Assembly (NCBI GenBank): GCA_038040445.1
Contig: JBBPIG010000005.1
Location: forward strand, 135,690-199,689
Length of the DNA stretch: 64,000 nt
Direction: 5' to 3'
Origin: Acidobacteriota bacterium
GTDB lineage: Bacteria > Acidobacteriota > Blastocatellia > UBA7656
In this document: positions 25,338-33,845 of the stretch, piece by piece
Numbering within the stretch: position 1 is the stretch's first letter
How the letters are laid out: every line of letters starts with the position of its first letter
Made by a program: the position numbers and the translations under genes
The notes under the pieces: generated by a model
Databases searched by the model: none
What the model saw: only the letters and a program-made list of their open reading frames with translations
What the model was told of the DNA's origin: nothing

Positions 25338-25456
25338 CAGTAGCTGTCCGAGATACCATCGGGCTTCAGCCGATGGAGTTTCAGTTTCAACCTAACGACC
25401 TCAGTAGCTGTCCGAGATACCATCGGGCTTCAGCCGATGGAGCTTCAACTTCAAGT
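25338..25456. repeat. tandem direct repeat containing a hairpin, family F
   Basis: Two copies of a unit of about 55 bases begin at 25338 and 25402 with CAGTAGCTGTCCGAGATACC. Each unit contains CCATCGGGCTTCAGCCGATGG, spread over two lines, a 7-bp stem with a 7-base loop. The units sit between the secreted-protein pair and a convergent cupin gene, so transcripts from both sides would read through them. Confidence 0.85.
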
Positions 25457-25537
25457 CAAATAGCCAAAGCGCCGCTCTTGATGATGATGTGCCGGGGTGA
25501 AGGGCGGCACGCTCCAAAAGCTCGGGCGCCAGCAAAA

Positions 25538-26143
25538 TCACTCAGAAGGCGGCTTCCGTCGCTCGGGCTTGAACTCGATCACGATTCCGCGTAGCGGCGA
25601 GTCCCCGACATTCTTCACAGTATGGATCACCGGTTGGTTGAAGGTGGGTCGATCGGGAATCGTATCAACGAAGATCTCCGGCTGCCCTTCCGGCCACTGC
25701 TGGAGTCGAGTTCGGTTTAGCTGCATCACAACGCGCTGGCTGTGACTGTGCCTTGCTCGCGTGTCGCCCGGGGCCAGCTTCTCCTCGAAGATGAAGAATC
25801 GATTACCGTCGTAGCGGATTGCGTTCTTTTGCGGCGGAATGATTTCATGTGGCGACTCGACGGGCGGATGGTTAGGCTTGAAGGCGACTTCGAAGTATGA
25901 GCCTCCAGTAGGCGGCTCGTATGACTGGCCTTTCTTGAAGACGGCAACGTCACCTCGATTCATCTTGCGGCGCGATTTTCCGGAGCGAAGTTCAATCTCG
26001 GCGAGGGCGACTATCACGCGATCCTCGCAGCCCGAAACGCTGGCCTTAGCGCACGGCGCCGCGTCTCGCATCACGCGAACATAGTCATTCTCGAGCGCGG
26101 GAGCAGGCGCCTGAAGAAGGCAAAACACTAACAGACACATCAT
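25538..26143 (-). CDS. exported cupin-like protein
   Basis: About 201 residues; the ATG at 26143 is used (an in-frame TTG three codons upstream would also work). A hydrophobic N-terminus is followed by NDYVRVMRD, then beta strands GDVAVFKKGQSYEPPTGGSY and a second half with IFEEKLAPGDTRARHSHSQR and LRGIVIEF. This is the double-stranded beta-helix arrangement of a bicupin, with a possible metal-binding RHSH in the second lobe and a degenerate first lobe. Substrate unknown. Confidence 0.6.
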   Translation of the reverse strand: MMCLLVFCLLQAPAPALENDYVRVMRDAAPCAKASVSGCEDRVIVALAEIELRSGKSRRKMNRGDVAVFKKGQSYEPPTGGSYFEVAFKPNHPPVESPHEIIPPQKNAIRYDGNRFFIFEEKLAPGDTRARHSHSQRVVMQLNRTRLQQWPEGQPEIFVDTIPDRPTFNQPVIHTVKNVGDSPLRGIVIEFKPERRKPPSE

Positions 26144-26193
26144 CGCAAACAACCTCGGTTTGCAGATAAACGCTTGGGTAGCCTCGACGAGTT

Positions 26194-26589
26194 CTAAATC
26201 GCGCCGATGGTAGCTGTAGGTTTTGACGCCGCCACCAAAGTTGTGGTCGCCACAAACCGATGAGCAATGTTGTCTACCATCACACCGAAGCCCTCCAATG
26301 TCCTTACGCCAAGCAATGTCATGTCGCCGGGTTCGGCAAACACCACTTCATCGGTGGTTTCGTAGCCTTCGGCGCTGAGAATGGCGTAGCCGATGTCTCG
26401 CTCGATCCTCTGCTGGGTGGCGGTGGCAAAAACTCGCTTCCGCCGCGGTGTGATACCGATACCCTGCAAAACTTCCGCCGGAAGCCAGGTGAGTTCCGAG
26501 CCGGTGTCAACCACCGCAGATAAAGGCTGGGTGGCCAGTTCTTCGCGCTTCGGATTGCGAGCAATGACGTCGACCTTGAATGCGCTCAT
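26194..26589 (-). CDS. retropepsin-like aspartyl protease
   Basis: A 131-residue single-domain aspartyl protease (gag-polyprotein-protease type). The catalytic motif is AVVDTGSELTWLP; the C-terminal half has EVVFAEPGDMTLLGVRTLEGFG, the second psi-loop region with LLG. Such bacterial proteins act as dimers because each chain gives one Asp. The ATG at 26589 begins directly at the first strand (MSAFKVDVIA). No signal peptide. Target unknown. Confidence 0.8.
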   Translation of the reverse strand: MSAFKVDVIARNPKREELATQPLSAVVDTGSELTWLPAEVLQGIGITPRRKRVFATATQQRIERDIGYAILSAEGYETTDEVVFAEPGDMTLLGVRTLEGFGVMVDNIAHRFVATTTLVAASKPTATIGAI

Positions 26590-26819
26590 GGCTGTAAAGA
26601 TAACCGCCGTGCTCTGGTGAGGGCAAGGTGTGCTGTGCTGAGCAATGTGCATCGAGCGAGGATCGACGCTGCCGCTCTCGAAAAGTTGTTGAGTCGGCTG
26701 ACGCGGCCACTACAAGTACGCATTCTTGGCGATGACGAGCCTCTTCCTCGCAGGTGATGTGGAATTCCACCGCGGCAAGCGTCGGTGTGTCGCACCCTTA
26801 TGAACATCACTTCTGCGGA

Positions 26820-26957
26820 TTAGAACGGCCAATGGATGCCAGGAAATATTTGCTTGAGTACGATATAAGCCACACCAAGTGTTGAGAGCACACCTATTGC
26901 CCACCAAATGTAGTCCTGAATTTTGTGAAAAGGATTGTTGCACTCATATCTCCCCAT
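26820..26957 (-). CDS. small single-helix membrane protein ending WPF
   Basis: A 45-residue gene that is easily overlooked. GGAG lies 6 bases upstream of the ATG at 26957. The protein begins MGRYECNNPFHKIQDY, then has one transmembrane helix (IWWAIGVLSTLGVAYIVL) and ends IHWPF. A second gene of similar layout and the same WPF end lies at 27337-27459. Function unknown; the shared C-terminal triplet and the intact ribosome sites support both being expressed. Confidence 0.5.
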   Translation of the reverse strand: MGRYECNNPFHKIQDYIWWAIGVLSTLGVAYIVLKQIFPGIHWPF

Positions 26958-27148
26958 TTCGTACTCCAATCTCCCAAGCTTGCTAAAGCAACTGGGAAAC
27001 AGGAGCTTCAGCCGCCCGAAAGAAAAAAATTTGCAGACGGGATACCCTTTCGCTAAGCAAAACAGGGGATGTAGTGCACACCAAATCTAACTCAACCGTT
27101 TTTAATTAGTCAATCAAATAAGCGCCTGTCGAATGACGGCGCACTACT

Positions 27149-27334
27149 ATGAAGCAATCCAAAAAGCCCGAAGCACAGTCTAGACGCTACGTCGTAAGAG
27201 AGTATGTCCTAGCCGTCTCTCCCGTCGAAGCATTACGCAAAGAGAGAGACATCCAGCCAGAGGACGTTTGGCTAGACGAGAAACAGCCCGAGCAAAGCAC
27301 TACATCAGCCATAGGCTTTGACTTTCCTAACTGA
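27149..27334 (+). CDS. small charged protein, doubtful
   Basis: A 61-codon open frame between the two small membrane-protein genes, on the opposite strand. It is rich in Lys, Glu and Arg (MKQSKKPEAQSRRYVVREYV) with no membrane segment. No ribosome site of good strength precedes the ATG. Codon use is not clearly coding. It might be a real small gene because the surrounding 1 kb otherwise contains only small genes. Confidence 0.35.
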   Translation: MKQSKKPEAQSRRYVVREYVLAVSPVEALRKERDIQPEDVWLDEKQPEQSTTSAIGFDFPN

Positions 27335-27336
27335 TG

Positions 27337-27459
27337 TTAGAACGGCCACTCAGCCCTTATCACTTTATATGCCGCAATTATCAAGAGCAGAACAATTAAG
27401 GTTCTTAGAATGAACCACTCAATTCTGCAAAAAACGCTCTCACGGTTTTGGTCGGACAT
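27337..27459 (-). CDS. small single-helix membrane protein ending WPF, second copy
   Basis: A 40-residue gene. AAGGAG lies 9 bases before the ATG at 27459. The protein starts MSDQNRESVFCRIEWF, has one membrane helix (ILRTLIVLLLIIAAYKVI) and ends AEWPF. It shares N-terminal Cys, helix placement and C-terminal WPF with the gene at 26820-26957, but not obvious sequence identity otherwise. Function unknown. Confidence 0.5.
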   Translation of the reverse strand: MSDQNRESVFCRIEWFILRTLIVLLLIIAAYKVIRAEWPF

Positions 27460-27859
27460 TAGACATGGCTCCTTTTGACGGATACTGGACCAAAGGGCCT
27501 ACCCCTTTTCCAGTCGTCGTAGAGTTCACGGTGAACTATCTTTTTCTTTTCAAAGAGCCAATGTCTAAATAGCTAACCGATATGTGCAGTCGAGAATCGA
27601 AAAGGTTGCCCGTAGGCTGAGCTAAGGCTTATGTAACGCGAGAAAGCGATTTAAATACCGAATGCAATTGATAACAGCGCGTTTGCCTGATACCACGCCT
27701 TTACCTTCCGAAAACCGAATCAACTAAATGCTTGTAGAAAGACGTTTGACTTGCAAGAACAAAGGAACGGATGATAGGCAGCGAATCTTTTGAACGCCAC
27801 TTGGTTGACCCACCGCTAGGAAGGCATATTGCAGTTAATTCGACAGGGCGGGTCAGAAT
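27460..27859. other. gene-free interval with a hairpin
   Basis: No gene was recognised. At 27485-27513 the sequence CTGGACCAAAGGG faces CCCCTTTTCCAG, an imperfect hairpin upstream of the small membrane-protein gene. The remaining bases show no convincing ribosome site plus frame. Confidence 0.6.
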
Positions 27860-29293
27860 CTAATTGCGGCTACAGTTGGTGCTCATCAAGTTTTCGTGGA
27901 TCGATCGAGCCGCTCTCTTCCCGTCCCCCATCGCGAGAATCACCGTAGATCCGCCGCGAACTACGTCGCCGCCTGCGTACAAACCCGGGCGGCTCGTGAG
28001 GCCCGTTTCATCAGTGATGATGTTGCCCCACTTCGTGGTATTCAATCCCGGCGTTGTGGATTGAATTAGAGGATTGGGACCCTGGCCGACGGCGACAATC
28101 ACTGTGTCTACATCGAAGCTGTGCTCGGTGCCTGTGATTGGAACCGGTCTGCGGCGGCCGCTCTCGTCAGGTTCGCCGAGTTCCATGTCGATCACTTCCA
28201 TGCCTGTCACCCAGCCGCGTGTGTCGCCGAAGAATTGAGTCGGGGCAGTGAGGAATTTGAACTCGATGCCTTCTTCCATGGCGTGCTCGACTTCTTCCGC
28301 GCGAGCCGGCACTTCTGCGCGCGAACGGCGATACACCATGTAAACTTTTTCAGGCCCAAGCCTCAGTGCGACTCTCGCGGCGTCCATCGCTGTGTTGCCT
28401 GCGCCGAGCACCGCGACGCGTTTGCCGACTTTCACCGGCGTGTCGTACTCGGGAAACTTGTAGCCCTTCATCAGATTTACGCGCGTCAGAAACTCATTGG
28501 CCGAGTAGATGCCCGCGAGGTTCTCACCCGGAAGATTCAAGAAGTAAGGCAGGCCGGCACCCGTAGCCAAAAACACCGCGTCGTAGCCTTCTTCGTCCAG
28601 CAACTCGTCGACGGTTTCGGTCTTGCCGATCACACAGCTTGTGACGAACTCGACGCCGATGTTTTCGAGTTGGCGGATCTCGATTCCGACGATGCTCTTG
28701 GGCAAGCGGAATTCTGGGATGCCATACGCGAGCACGCCGCCGAGCTTGTGAAGCGCTTCAAACACGGTGACCTTGTGGCCCATCCTCGCGAGATCGCCCG
28801 CAGCGGTGAGCGAAGCCGGACCCGAGCCGACTAACGCGACTCGTCTTCCGGTTGGAGGAGCTATGAACGGCGTCGCAAACGAGCCGCAGTCGATTTGATA
28901 ATCGGCGACGAAGCGTTCGAGGCGGCCGATTCCTACCGACGTTCCTTTGATGGCGTTGACGCAGCGCGCTTCGCATTGGTCTTCTTGCTGGCAGACGCGG
29001 CCACATATCGCAGGCAGGCTGTTCTTGTCGCGGATGATGTTGGCGGCGCCGACGTAATCGCGTTTGAGAATCGACAGGATGAAGTGAGGAATGTTGACCT
29101 CGACCGGACAGCCGGTTATGCAGATTGGGGTTTTGCAGCTTATGCATCGCTGAGCTTCAAGCAGCGCTTGCTCTTCGGTGAAGCCGATGGCCACTTCGCA
29201 AAAGTTCCTGCGCCGCGCTTCGGGTAACTGGCAAGGCATCCCCTGACGCGGAGCTTTTGGCGTTCGTTTGATTTTGATCTGCTCGGTTGCCAA
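27860..29293 (-). CDS. NfnB/SudA-like (GltA-type) FAD and Fe-S oxidoreductase subunit
   Basis: A 477-residue flavoprotein of the GltD/NfnB family. The N-terminus carries Fe-S ligands (CISCKTPICITGCPVEV, then CGRVCQQEDQCEARC), followed by FAD-binding VALVGSGPASLTAAGDL and NAD(P)-binding VAVLGAGNTAMDAARVA. The C-terminal GGDVVRGGSTVILAMGDG closes the FAD site. No glutamate synthase large subunit is beside it; instead the next gene upstream is an NfnA-like partner. Together they would form an NADH-dependent ferredoxin:NADP+ oxidoreductase (Nfn) or sulfide dehydrogenase (Sud). Confidence 0.85.
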   Translation of the reverse strand: MATEQIKIKRTPKAPRQGMPCQLPEARRRNFCEVAIGFTEEQALLEAQRCISCKTPICITGCPVEVNIPHFILSILKRDYVGAANIIRDKNSLPAICGRVCQQEDQCEARCVNAIKGTSVGIGRLERFVADYQIDCGSFATPFIAPPTGRRVALVGSGPASLTAAGDLARMGHKVTVFEALHKLGGVLAYGIPEFRLPKSIVGIEIRQLENIGVEFVTSCVIGKTETVDELLDEEGYDAVFLATGAGLPYFLNLPGENLAGIYSANEFLTRVNLMKGYKFPEYDTPVKVGKRVAVLGAGNTAMDAARVALRLGPEKVYMVYRRSRAEVPARAEEVEHAMEEGIEFKFLTAPTQFFGDTRGWVTGMEVIDMELGEPDESGRRRPVPITGTEHSFDVDTVIVAVGQGPNPLIQSTTPGLNTTKWGNIITDETGLTSRPGLYAGGDVVRGGSTVILAMGDGKRAARSIHENLMSTNCSRN

Positions 29294-29304
29294 TCGTGGT
29301 TCCT

Positions 29305-29368
29305 TTGTCCTCTGCGTTCCTCTGCGCCCTCTGCGGTGAGAGAATTTTAACCGCGGAGGACGCGGAGG
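29305..29368. repeat. CCTCTGCG-type inverted repeat, family E
   Basis: TCCTCTGCGTTCCTCTGCG on the left faces ACCGCGGAGGACGCGGAGG on the right across AGAGAATTTTA, giving an imperfect hairpin in the 79-base gap between the two Nfn-like genes. It resembles the element at 19950-20026. Confidence 0.6.
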
Positions 29369-29372
29369 TAAC

Positions 29373-30227
29373 TCACACTAGCCCTTCGAATCTTGCGACC
29401 TGCTCGTTCTCGAAACGCTCCAGCGATACCTTCTCTTCCTGCGCATAAGCCCGATTGCGGCGGATCAACGTGTCGAAGTCGACTTGATGCGCGTCGAACT
29501 CGGGACCATCTACGCAGGCGAAGCGAGTCTTGCCGTCGATGACTACCCGGCATCCGCCGCACATGCCGGTGCCGTCGATCATCACCGGGTTCAGGCTCAC
29601 AAGGGTCTTGATGTTGTAAGGCTCGGTCAGTTCCGCTACGGCTCGCATCATTGGCATCGGGCCGATCGCGTAGACTACGTCGATGTCAATGCCTTGAACA
29701 ATCAAGTCGCTGAGCGGGTCGACCACAAGCCCCTGCCTCTCGTAGCTGCCGTCGTCAGTCACGATGTGAAGCTCATCGCTGGTCTCGCGCATCTCGTCTT
29801 CGAGGATCAAGCGATTCTTAGTGCGAGCGCCGATGATCGAGATGACTTGATTGTCCGAGGCCCTCGAGGCTCTCGCGATTGGCAGGATCTCGGCGGTCCC
29901 GACTCCTCCGCCAACGCAAACGACCGTGCCAAAGCTTTCGATTAGCGTCGGGTGACCAAGAGGGCCTATCACGTCGGCAAGCTCATCGCCCGCGCAAAAC
30001 GAGTTCAACAGGCGCGTGCTTTTGCCAACGCTTTGAACGATGAGCGTGATGCTCCCGCGCTCGATGTCCGAATCGACTATGGTGAGAGGAATGCGCTCGG
30101 CGTATTCGTTGGCGCGGACGATGACGAAGTTCCCGGCTTTTCTCTTTTTCGCGATCTTTGGTGCTTCGATGATGAATCGGCAGATGTCGTCGGCTATCGC
30201 GGTTTTGTCCAATATTCTGTTTGCCAT
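29373..30227 (-). CDS. NfnA/SudB-like FAD/NAD-binding electron-transfer subunit
   Basis: A 284-residue protein of the dihydroorotate-dehydrogenase electron-transfer (PyrK-like) group. The flavin barrel contains GNFVIVRANEYAERIPLTI, the nucleotide domain has CVGGGVGTAEILPIARA, and the C-terminal 2Fe-2S motif is GTGMCGGCRVVIDGKTRFAC followed by VDGPEFD. This is the NfnA/SudB arrangement that pairs with the GltA-like subunit next to it. Gene order and spacing (79 bases) fit one transcript, nfnA first. It probably moves electrons between NADH, ferredoxin and NADP+. Confidence 0.85.
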   Translation of the reverse strand: MANRILDKTAIADDICRFIIEAPKIAKKRKAGNFVIVRANEYAERIPLTIVDSDIERGSITLIVQSVGKSTRLLNSFCAGDELADVIGPLGHPTLIESFGTVVCVGGGVGTAEILPIARASRASDNQVISIIGARTKNRLILEDEMRETSDELHIVTDDGSYERQGLVVDPLSDLIVQGIDIDVVYAIGPMPMMRAVAELTEPYNIKTLVSLNPVMIDGTGMCGGCRVVIDGKTRFACVDGPEFDAHQVDFDTLIRRNRAYAQEEKVSLERFENEQVARFEGLV

Positions 30228-30271
30228 CCGTACCTCTTAAGCCTCCCTACCCCGAGCCGCCTCCAAGAGAT

Positions 30272-30293
30272 GGGCGGCCACCGAGGGCCGCCC
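30272..30293. other. GC-rich hairpin between nfnA and pntB genes
   Basis: GGGCGGCC (30272-30279) and GGCCGCCC (30286-30293) form a perfect 8-bp stem with a 6-base loop. On the plus strand it is followed by TTT; on the minus strand, the direction of both flanking genes, there is no T run. It may mark the end of the pnt operon, but termination is not proven. Confidence 0.45.
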
Positions 30294-30405
30294 TTTGGCT
30301 CGATAATGCGAGCGACAGGACGTGCTCGCCTACCAGCAATTTAGAGGGTTTCGGCTGACGAGGCTATGACGGGGGTCACGACGCGACGTGACGGCTGTCA
30401 CATGG

Positions 30406-31779
30406 CTAGGCATTCTGCACGGCGCCGGCTAGTTTGATCAGCGATGTCTTCGCGTCACCGTACAGCATGCCGCAGTTTTGCTTGAAGAACAGCGGGTTCT
30501 CGATACCGGCAAAGCCCTTACCCTTGCCGCGCTTCAACACGACGACCGAGCGCGCCTTGTCCACTTCAAGAATGGGCATTCCGGCGATGGGACTCTTGGG
30601 ATTGTCGCGAGCGTCCGGGTTCACCACATCGTTTGCGCCGATCACAACCGCGACGTCGGTTGCCGGAAACTCGGTGTTGATCTGCTCGAGGTCGTATAGC
30701 GACGAGTAAGGCACGTTGGCTTCGGCGAGCAGCACATTCATATGTCCAGGCATGCGGCCAGCCACTGGGTGGATCGCGTACTTGACCGATACGCCTCGCG
30801 CTTCGAGCATGTTTCCGAGCTCGCGCACCGCGTGCTGCGCTTGCGCCGTAGCCATGCCGTAGCCGGGCACGAAGATTACCTGCCTGGCATAAGCAAGCTG
30901 TACCGCGATGTCTTCGGCTTTCACCTCGCGCATATCGCCGAGAGCCCCGCTCTCGCCAGCCGCTGTTTCCGCTCCAAACGCTCCGAACAACACGTTGGTT
31001 ATCGAGCGGTTCATCGCGCGGCACATCAAGACCGAAAGTATGAAGCCCGAGAAGCCATCAAGCGTGCCGGCGATGATAAGAACGTTGTTCGAAATGGCGA
31101 AGCCGGTCGCTGCGGCGGCAAGCCCGGCGTATGAGTTCATCAGCGACATCACGACCGGCATGTCCGCCGCGCCGATCGGCAACACCATCAGCACGCCTGA
31201 CACGAACGCCAGCCCGGCCATCGCGTAGAACACCGAGTGCGCCGAAGGATCGTAAATCAGATAGGCGAACATCCCAACCGTTAACGCCATCAGCGACATG
31301 TTGAAGATGTTTTGCCCGCGGTAGGTGATCGGCGTCCCGCGAACCCAGTCCTGAAGCTTGATGAACGCCATCAAGCTTCCGGTCACCGTGATGCCGCCGA
31401 GCAGCACCTCGAGGTTGAGCGCAGTCATCTTGAAAGTTCCAAGCTCGCCGGCGCCGTGCCGGTAGTATTCAGACACGCCGACGAGCGAAGCAGCCAGCGC
31501 GCCGAACGCGTGCGAGAGCGCAGTCCGCTGCGGCATCGCGGTCATCGGCACCCATATCGAAATTGCCCCGCCGATGAGCGAGCCGATGATCAGCCCGGCG
31601 ATGATCCACTCGTAGCTTATGATGTCTTTGTGAAGCAGCGTGCCGACGATCGCCAGGAACATCCCGACTTCGGCGAGGATCATTCCTCGCCGCGCGGTTT
31701 CAGGATGACTGAGGCCCTTGAGACCGAGGATGAATAGAATGGACGCGGCCAGGTAATTGAGTTCGATTAGAACACTCAT
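30406..31779 (-). CDS. pntB: NAD(P) transhydrogenase subunit beta
   Basis: A 457-residue membrane protein with about nine helices in the first 250 residues and a soluble NADP(H)-binding domain after residue 280 (VIFVPGYGMATAQAQHAV, ADVAVVIGANDVVNPDA, KGKGFAGIENPLFF). It is the proton-channel and NADP-binding subunit of the proton-translocating transhydrogenase that makes NADPH from NADH. Its ATG overlaps the pntAB stop by one base (TGATG at 31781-31777). Complete and normal length. It is the last gene of the operon. Confidence 0.93.
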   Translation of the reverse strand: MSVLIELNYLAASILFILGLKGLSHPETARRGMILAEVGMFLAIVGTLLHKDIISYEWIIAGLIIGSLIGGAISIWVPMTAMPQRTALSHAFGALAASLVGVSEYYRHGAGELGTFKMTALNLEVLLGGITVTGSLMAFIKLQDWVRGTPITYRGQNIFNMSLMALTVGMFAYLIYDPSAHSVFYAMAGLAFVSGVLMVLPIGAADMPVVMSLMNSYAGLAAAATGFAISNNVLIIAGTLDGFSGFILSVLMCRAMNRSITNVLFGAFGAETAAGESGALGDMREVKAEDIAVQLAYARQVIFVPGYGMATAQAQHAVRELGNMLEARGVSVKYAIHPVAGRMPGHMNVLLAEANVPYSSLYDLEQINTEFPATDVAVVIGANDVVNPDARDNPKSPIAGMPILEVDKARSVVVLKRGKGKGFAGIENPLFFKQNCGMLYGDAKTSLIKLAGAVQNA

Positions 31780-32105
31780 CAGGCTGGGTCTTGCTCCTCT
31801 GCAGAGTCTTTCCTGGGGGCGGGTTGTCTCTTAAACATCCTCAGCATTCGATCGGTGATCATGAACCCGCCGACGACGTTGATCGTCGAAGCGATCACGG
31901 CTATGAAACCCAGCCACGTGCTAACCGTGTTGTAGTCCGCGCCGGCGCTCACCAGCGAGCCGACAAGCGATATGCCCGAGATCGCGTTGGTCGCCGACAT
32001 CAGCGGCGTGTGAAGAAGCGGCGGCACTCGCGAGATTACCTGGTAGCCGAGAAATGCCGCGAGTGCGAAGACGTACAGACCGGCGATTATTACTTCAGTG
32101 CTCAC
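31779..32105 (-). CDS. pntAB: NAD(P) transhydrogenase subunit alpha, membrane part
   Basis: A 108-residue protein with three membrane helices (IIAGLYVFALAAFLGYQVIS, then AISGISLVGSL and WLGFIAVIASTINVVGGF). It matches the separate membrane half of PntA (PntA-2), typical of bacteria that split the alpha subunit. The Lys/Arg-rich tail faces the cytoplasm. It follows the exported-protein gene and overlaps pntB by one base. Confidence 0.9.
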   Translation of the reverse strand: MSTEVIIAGLYVFALAAFLGYQVISRVPPLLHTPLMSATNAISGISLVGSLVSAGADYNTVSTWLGFIAVIASTINVVGGFMITDRMLRMFKRQPAPRKDSAEEQDPA

Positions 32106-32142
32106 TATTCAGATCCTCCTATTGCCTCCACGAGAACTGCGT

Positions 32143-32667
32143 TCACGGAAGTAGTTCAAACGAATCTAGGAATCTCTTGCCGTCCTCAGAGATTGACCGC
32201 TCGATCTTCGTACTTACCAAAAGCAAGAACACGCATTTTTCAGATACAAAGATTCTCGCTGTGTATGATGTCGCTCTAGAATCCATATTGATTTCAAGCC
32301 CGGGGATTCCATGCTGATTGACGTGATTCTCGTGCTTGACCTTCAGTGCTCGGCTTTCAAAGGTCAGGGCGACGATGGTCCTGTTTCGCGCACCCTGCAA
32401 TCTCGTTTGAATGACTTCTAGATCAGTGCTTCCTTCAGAGAAGCAGTAGTAGCTTACTCGGAATCCTTCATCATTACGTTTTGCCAAAAAGGTAGGATTG
32501 GGAATCTTGCCGACTGCATGCAACAACGGCGGTAACTCAGCGTGCCTGGCCGGTAGCATAACCTTGAAGTGACCCTCTTTAGGCGCGAACTCCTCCCAGT
32601 CTGTGCTCTGAGGCATAACTGTTAGAGGCAGACCAAGGAGCGCTATCAATAGAAGGTGTGACCGCAT
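32143..32667 (-). CDS. exported protein inserted inside the pnt operon
   Basis: A 174-residue protein of unknown family, with the ATG at 32667 chosen because it begins a signal peptide (MRSHLLLIALLGLPLTVM) and GAGAG lies upstream. The mature domain begins TDWEEFAPKEGHFKVMLP, a start seen in small secreted domains of Acidobacteriota and cyanobacteria. It lies between pntAA and pntAB, on the same strand, with 32-37 base gaps. Its role in the transhydrogenase is unknown; it may be a hitchhiking gene or a local accessory factor. Confidence 0.65.
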   Translation of the reverse strand: MRSHLLLIALLGLPLTVMPQSTDWEEFAPKEGHFKVMLPARHAELPPLLHAVGKIPNPTFLAKRNDEGFRVSYYCFSEGSTDLEVIQTRLQGARNRTIVALTFESRALKVKHENHVNQHGIPGLEINMDSRATSYTARIFVSEKCVFLLLVSTKIERSISEDGKRFLDSFELLP

Positions 32668-32699
32668 ATGACTCTCTCTCTGCTTTGGTGTTTCGCCGT

Positions 32700-33845
32700 C
32701 TATCGCGCAGTCGACTCGAGCGCGGCTGCCACCCGGGCATTCACGACCTCGCCCCGATGAAGCACGCACGCAGGGCCAACTACATCGTCGTTCAAATCGA
32801 TCTTCAACTGCCCTTGATCGTCAATCAGAAGCTTCAAGAATGCGGTGACATTTCGAGAGTAAAGCTGGCTCGCGTGAACCGGCACAGTAGCCGCGAGATT
32901 CAACGGCGACATAATAGTCACGCCGTCTCGAACAACGGTCTCACCGGGTTTGCTCGCTGCGCAGTTGCCCCCGGTCGACGCGGCAAGATCCACGATCACC
33001 GAACCGGACTTCATACCAGCGACGGCTTCTTCGGTCACAAGCAGCGGCGCGGGCCGTCCGGGCACTTGCGCCGAAGTGATGATCACATCGGTCGTCCGCG
33101 CGTGTTTGGCTATCAAGTCTCTGCCTCGACTGAGAGCCTCTTCGCTAAGCTCGACCGCGTATCCGCCCGCGTCTTCGGTCTTGATACCGCCAAGGTCGAC
33201 CTGCAAGAACCTGGCGCCTAGAGATTGAACGTGCTCGCCGGCAGCGGCGCGAACATCGTAGCCTTCGACGACCGCGCCCAGACGGCGCGCGGTCGCGATT
33301 GCTTGCAGACCCGCGACACCTGCGCCCAGGACCAGCACCCGCGCGGGGGCTATCGTGCCGGCAGCGGTCATCAACAACGGAAACATGCGCGGCAATCGCT
33401 CCGCCGCTAACAGCACCGATTTGTAGCCGACGATCGTAGCCATCGACGAGAGCGCGTCCATCGTTTGCGCTCTGCTCGAGCGCGGTATCAGCTCCATTGC
33501 GATGGCGGTCAAGCCGCGCTCAATGAGTTGAACCAGAACTTCGGGTTCATCCAGCGGCCTTAGAAATCCAATCACCACCGCGCCCGGATGAAGGCGCGAA
33601 AGATCGTCACCGTCAGGACAGTTGACGCAGGGCAGGACGTCCGCATTCGCGAGCACATCGAGCTTCTCATTCTCGACTCTCGCACCGGCTCCGGCGTAGT
33701 CCGAATCGCTTGCACCCGCGAGGTTTCCAGCACCGCTCTCGATGTGGACCTGTACGTTCGAAGCCGTGAGCGCGCGCACCGATTCAGGCATGAGCGCCAC
33801 CCGAGTTTCTCCCGGCCGCGCCTCTCGCAATACGCCAATCTTCAT
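32700..33845 (-). CDS. pntAA: NAD(P) transhydrogenase subunit alpha, soluble NAD-binding part
   Basis: A 381-residue protein of the PntA-1/alanine-dehydrogenase family. The N-terminus IGVLREARPGETRVALMPES is diagnostic, and the NAD-binding loop reads VLVLGAGVAGLQAIATARRL, followed by GYDVRAAAGEHVQSLGA. The ATG at 33845 is used (the upstream TTG is in frame). It is the first gene of pntAA-exported protein-pntAB-pntB. No membrane helices, as expected for the split form. Confidence 0.93.
   Translation of the reverse strand: MKIGVLREARPGETRVALMPESVRALTASNVQVHIESGAGNLAGASDSDYAGAGARVENEKLDVLANADVLPCVNCPDGDDLSRLHPGAVVIGFLRPLDEPEVLVQLIERGLTAIAMELIPRSSRAQTMDALSSMATIVGYKSVLLAAERLPRMFPLLMTAAGTIAPARVLVLGAGVAGLQAIATARRLGAVVEGYDVRAAAGEHVQSLGARFLQVDLGGIKTEDAGGYAVELSEEALSRGRDLIAKHARTTDVIITSAQVPGRPAPLLVTEEAVAGMKSGSVIVDLAASTGGNCAASKPGETVVRDGVTIMSPLNLAATVPVHASQLYSRNVTAFLKLLIDDQGQLKIDLNDDVVGPACVLHRGEVVNARVAAALESTAR

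Noticed and set aside
27860..29293. Glutamate synthase small subunit (gltD) as final call
   Set aside because: No large subunit gene nearby, and the adjacent NfnA-like gene fits the Nfn/Sud pair better; gltD cannot be excluded completely.
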